From: Phycisphaerae bacterium
GTDB taxonomy: Bacteria; Planctomycetota; Phycisphaerae; UBA1845; PWPN01
Direction: 5' to 3'
DNA length: 7,581 nucleotides
Assembly (NCBI GenBank): GCA_035384605.1
Contig: DAOOIV010000173.1
Coordinates: forward strand, 1-7,581
The notes beneath the pieces are model-generated. The model was not told the origin of the DNA and searched no databases. It saw nothing but the letters and a program-made list of their open reading frames with translations. The position numbers and the translations under genes were made by a program. Position 1 is the stretch's first letter. The number at the start of each line of letters is the position of its first letter. Positions 6,342 through 7,581 of this stretch are shown here, in pieces.

Positions 6342-6400
6342 AGCCCAGTAGGTCGTGCTCCGCACGACGCCTTCTTGCCAGACCAACAGACTAACAGACT
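6342..6400. repeat. 59-bp direct repeat, copy 2
   Basis: Second copy of the unit at 6248-6306, again with the GTCGTGC-TCC-GCACGAC palindrome unchanged and again running straight into an octamer array. The palindrome core is conserved while flanking positions show transitions. Confidence 0.8.
6352..6368. repeat. Palindrome GTCGTGC-TCC-GCACGAC, copy 2
   Basis: Identical to 6258-6274: two perfect 7-bp arms around TCC, preceded by GTAG. Confidence 0.7.
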
Positions 6401-6419
6401 GATGGACTAATAGACCATT
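6380..6419. repeat. Octanucleotide tandem array, 5 units
   Basis: Five 8-bp units in register: AGACCAAC, AGACTAAC, AGACTGAT, GGACTAAT, and a decaying AGACCATT. This is the same RGACYAAY consensus as 6286-6341, here on the far side of the second palindrome. Confidence 0.72.
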
Positions 6420-6582
6420 ATTCATTCTTCGATCCCGGCCCATCCTCCTCGTTTCCATCTTCGCCCTCTGCCTTCTCCCGTCTCGCGCCGCCAAACTAGC
6501 TGCGTCCCCGTTTCGGCTTCCCGTTGCAGATCCCGCGCTTGACAAGACGGGGGCTAATGGGTGATCCCTTTTGCGTCCCCTC
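6420..6582. other. Remainder of the convergent spacer, pyrimidine-rich
   Basis: The plus strand is strongly C/T-rich from about 6438 to 6485. I see no gene, no hairpin followed by a T-run, and no octamer units past 6419. The TSP3 protein stop codon lies at its right end. Confidence 0.5.
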
Positions 6583-7581
6583 TTATGTATGATCCTGACT
6601 GATATGCCCCGACTTGAGGCGGCTGACCATCCCGATCACCATCAGACCGGCCACCACCAGCGGCACCATGGTAGCTAACCCCATCCCGCACACGGCCGGT
6701 CGTGGTCCGGTCCCGTCGTGAGGTTCGATGGCTGCATCGCAACCGTCCGGCATGCCGTTGCCGTCTGCGTCGACATGGTCATCGAAACCCGGACACAGGT
6801 CGCATTCATTGCCCACACCGTCGTTGTCGTCGTCAGCCTGATCCGGATTGGCGTTCGACGGACAGTTGTCCGCCTCATCCATGCGGCCGTCGCCGTCCGT
6901 GTCGGCCATGAACACGGCCGTCAACGTCGCCTCACGCAGGATTGGCAGCAAGATGTCCGTCTGCCCCAGGGCGAATGAAGTCCCGTCGTCGGATCGCCAA
7001 TACACAAAACGCAATCCGTTGAAACTCTCGGGCGCAAGCAGCGAGACTTGGGTTCCCTCGTGCCGATGAAAAGCAAAGGTCGTGTTCTGCGGTTCGCCGT
7101 CCACCTTCATGATTACACCGCTCAGCGGTGCGGAGGACATGCTATTGTGTCCCGGATCTCCCGCGACCGCCGGGCCTTTGGCCTGGCTTTCGACCGCCTG
7201 CACCAGGACCGTATAGACCGGTTCGCCGAAAGCCGGCGGGGGCGGGAAGGTCGGAAACTCCAGCTCCGCCTTTGTGTAACACATCACGAGTTGGTCCACC
7301 CGCACCGGTTCTTTCATGGCCGTTCCGCCGAAGCTCAACTCGATTGTTTTGATGGGCTGATCGGCGTAAGTCGCGCCCAGACCGATGAAACCGGTGATTC
7401 CCTGCGACGCATCAGGCAGATGCCGTTGTACCTGGCCCATGACGTAGCCGTCACTGTCGTAGGCGGTCAGAGTGGCCGTGTCGCCTTCGGGGCTGCCGGG
7501 CGTCATCCGGCCGACGTACAGACCCACTAGCCCCTGATCAAGCATACTCCGGCGAGGTTTTCTCGCTTTGTTCGTAAAAAA
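6583..7581 (-). CDS. Partial surface protein with InlB-like repeat, TSP3 calcium repeats and C-terminal anchor
   Basis: The 3' part of a gene on the minus strand; 333 codons are visible and the frame is open to the window edge. The first ATG (7545) has GGAG only one base upstream, and no signal peptide follows it, so the true start lies outside. Numbering from that ATG: residues 1-90 form a beta-rich domain containing TATLTAYDSDGYV; about 145-213 resemble a divergent InlB B-repeat, ending with LTAVF; 215-270 are thrombospondin type 3 repeats (DTDGDGRMDEADNCP, then DDDNDGVGNECD), Ca-binding loops rich in Asp with paired Cys; 286-310 hold CGMG followed by a hydrophobic stretch, then a basic tail (RLKSGH). 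The last element resembles planctomycete C-terminal sorting or anchor signals. Probably a cell-envelope, calcium-stabilised protein. It converges on the M1 peptidase gene. Confidence 0.82.
   Translation of the reverse strand, partial: FFTNKARKPRRSMLDQGLVGLYVGRMTPGSPEGDTATLTAYDSDGYVMGQVQRHLPDASQGITGFIGLGATYADQPIKTIELSFGGTAMKEPVRVDQLVMCYTKAELEFPTFPPPPAFGEPVYTVLVQAVESQAKGPAVAGDPGHNSMSSAPLSGVIMKVDGEPQNTTFAFHRHEGTQVSLLAPESFNGLRFVYWRSDDGTSFALGQTDILLPILREATLTAVFMADTDGDGRMDEADNCPSNANPDQADDDNDGVGNECDLCPGFDDHVDADGNGMPDGCDAAIEPHDGTGPRPAVCGMGLATMVPLVVAGLMVIGMVSRLKSGHISQDHT

Noticed and set aside
6248..6419. CRISPR array
   Set aside because: Repeats are only two 59-bp copies 94 bp apart plus 8-bp tandem units; the intervening sequence is itself repetitive and no cas gene is present.
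6321..6545. Small minus-strand open frame reading LLVHQSVSLLVWQ-like peptides
   Set aside because: The apparent hydrophobic segment is just the translated octanucleotide array; no ribosome binding site or domain.
7552..7566. Small hairpin GCGAG-GTTTT-CTCGC near the right edge
   Set aside because: It is only 5 bp and lies in a frame that seems to be coding; too weak to call.

Overview
The window looks like a chromosomal stretch from an uncultured planctomycete (Planctomycetota, perhaps Phycisphaerae-like). This is inferred from protein style and was not confirmed by any search. The clues are: high GC; a secreted peptidase carrying a planctomycete-type dockerin/EF-hand module; a thrombospondin type 3 surface protein ending in a CGMG motif plus a membrane segment; a membrane protein with a C-terminal zinc ribbon; a non-HemE uroporphyrinogen decarboxylase-like protein; and intergenic spacers packed with stem-loop repeats.

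Layout, left to right. (1) 30-1142, minus strand: a uroporphyrinogen decarboxylase/MtaA-like protein. (2) 1143-1651: a divergent spacer of about 500 bp with at least six perfect inverted repeats, two of which are adjacent hairpins sharing the same loop core. (3) 1652-2722, plus strand: a polytopic membrane protein of unknown function with a CxxC-x11-CxxC tail. (4) 2723-3028: a spacer with one GTAGG-type stem-loop and the ribosome binding site of the next gene. (5) 3029-6169, plus strand: a large secreted M1-family zinc metallopeptidase with a TTG start, followed by Ig-like, dockerin-like EF-hand and lectin-like regions. (6) 6170-6582: a convergent spacer with a TTCG hairpin at the stop codon, a 59-bp direct repeat with embedded palindromes, and an octanucleotide tandem array. 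(7) 6583-7581, minus strand: the C-terminal part of a surface protein with a divergent InlB-like repeat, calcium-binding TSP3 repeats and a C-terminal anchor; its N-terminus lies beyond the right edge.

The four genes do not form an operon: two are minus-strand, two are plus-strand, and all are separated by more than 300 bp. Two (the peptidase and the TSP3 protein) are exported, Ca-binding, multi-domain envelope proteins that face each other, but no shared pathway can be shown. I do not see a defence system, mobile element with a transposase, CRISPR array, tRNA or rRNA. The least explained content is the non-coding repeat architecture in the three spacers; the most notable protein is the M1 peptidase with an internal dockerin-like module.
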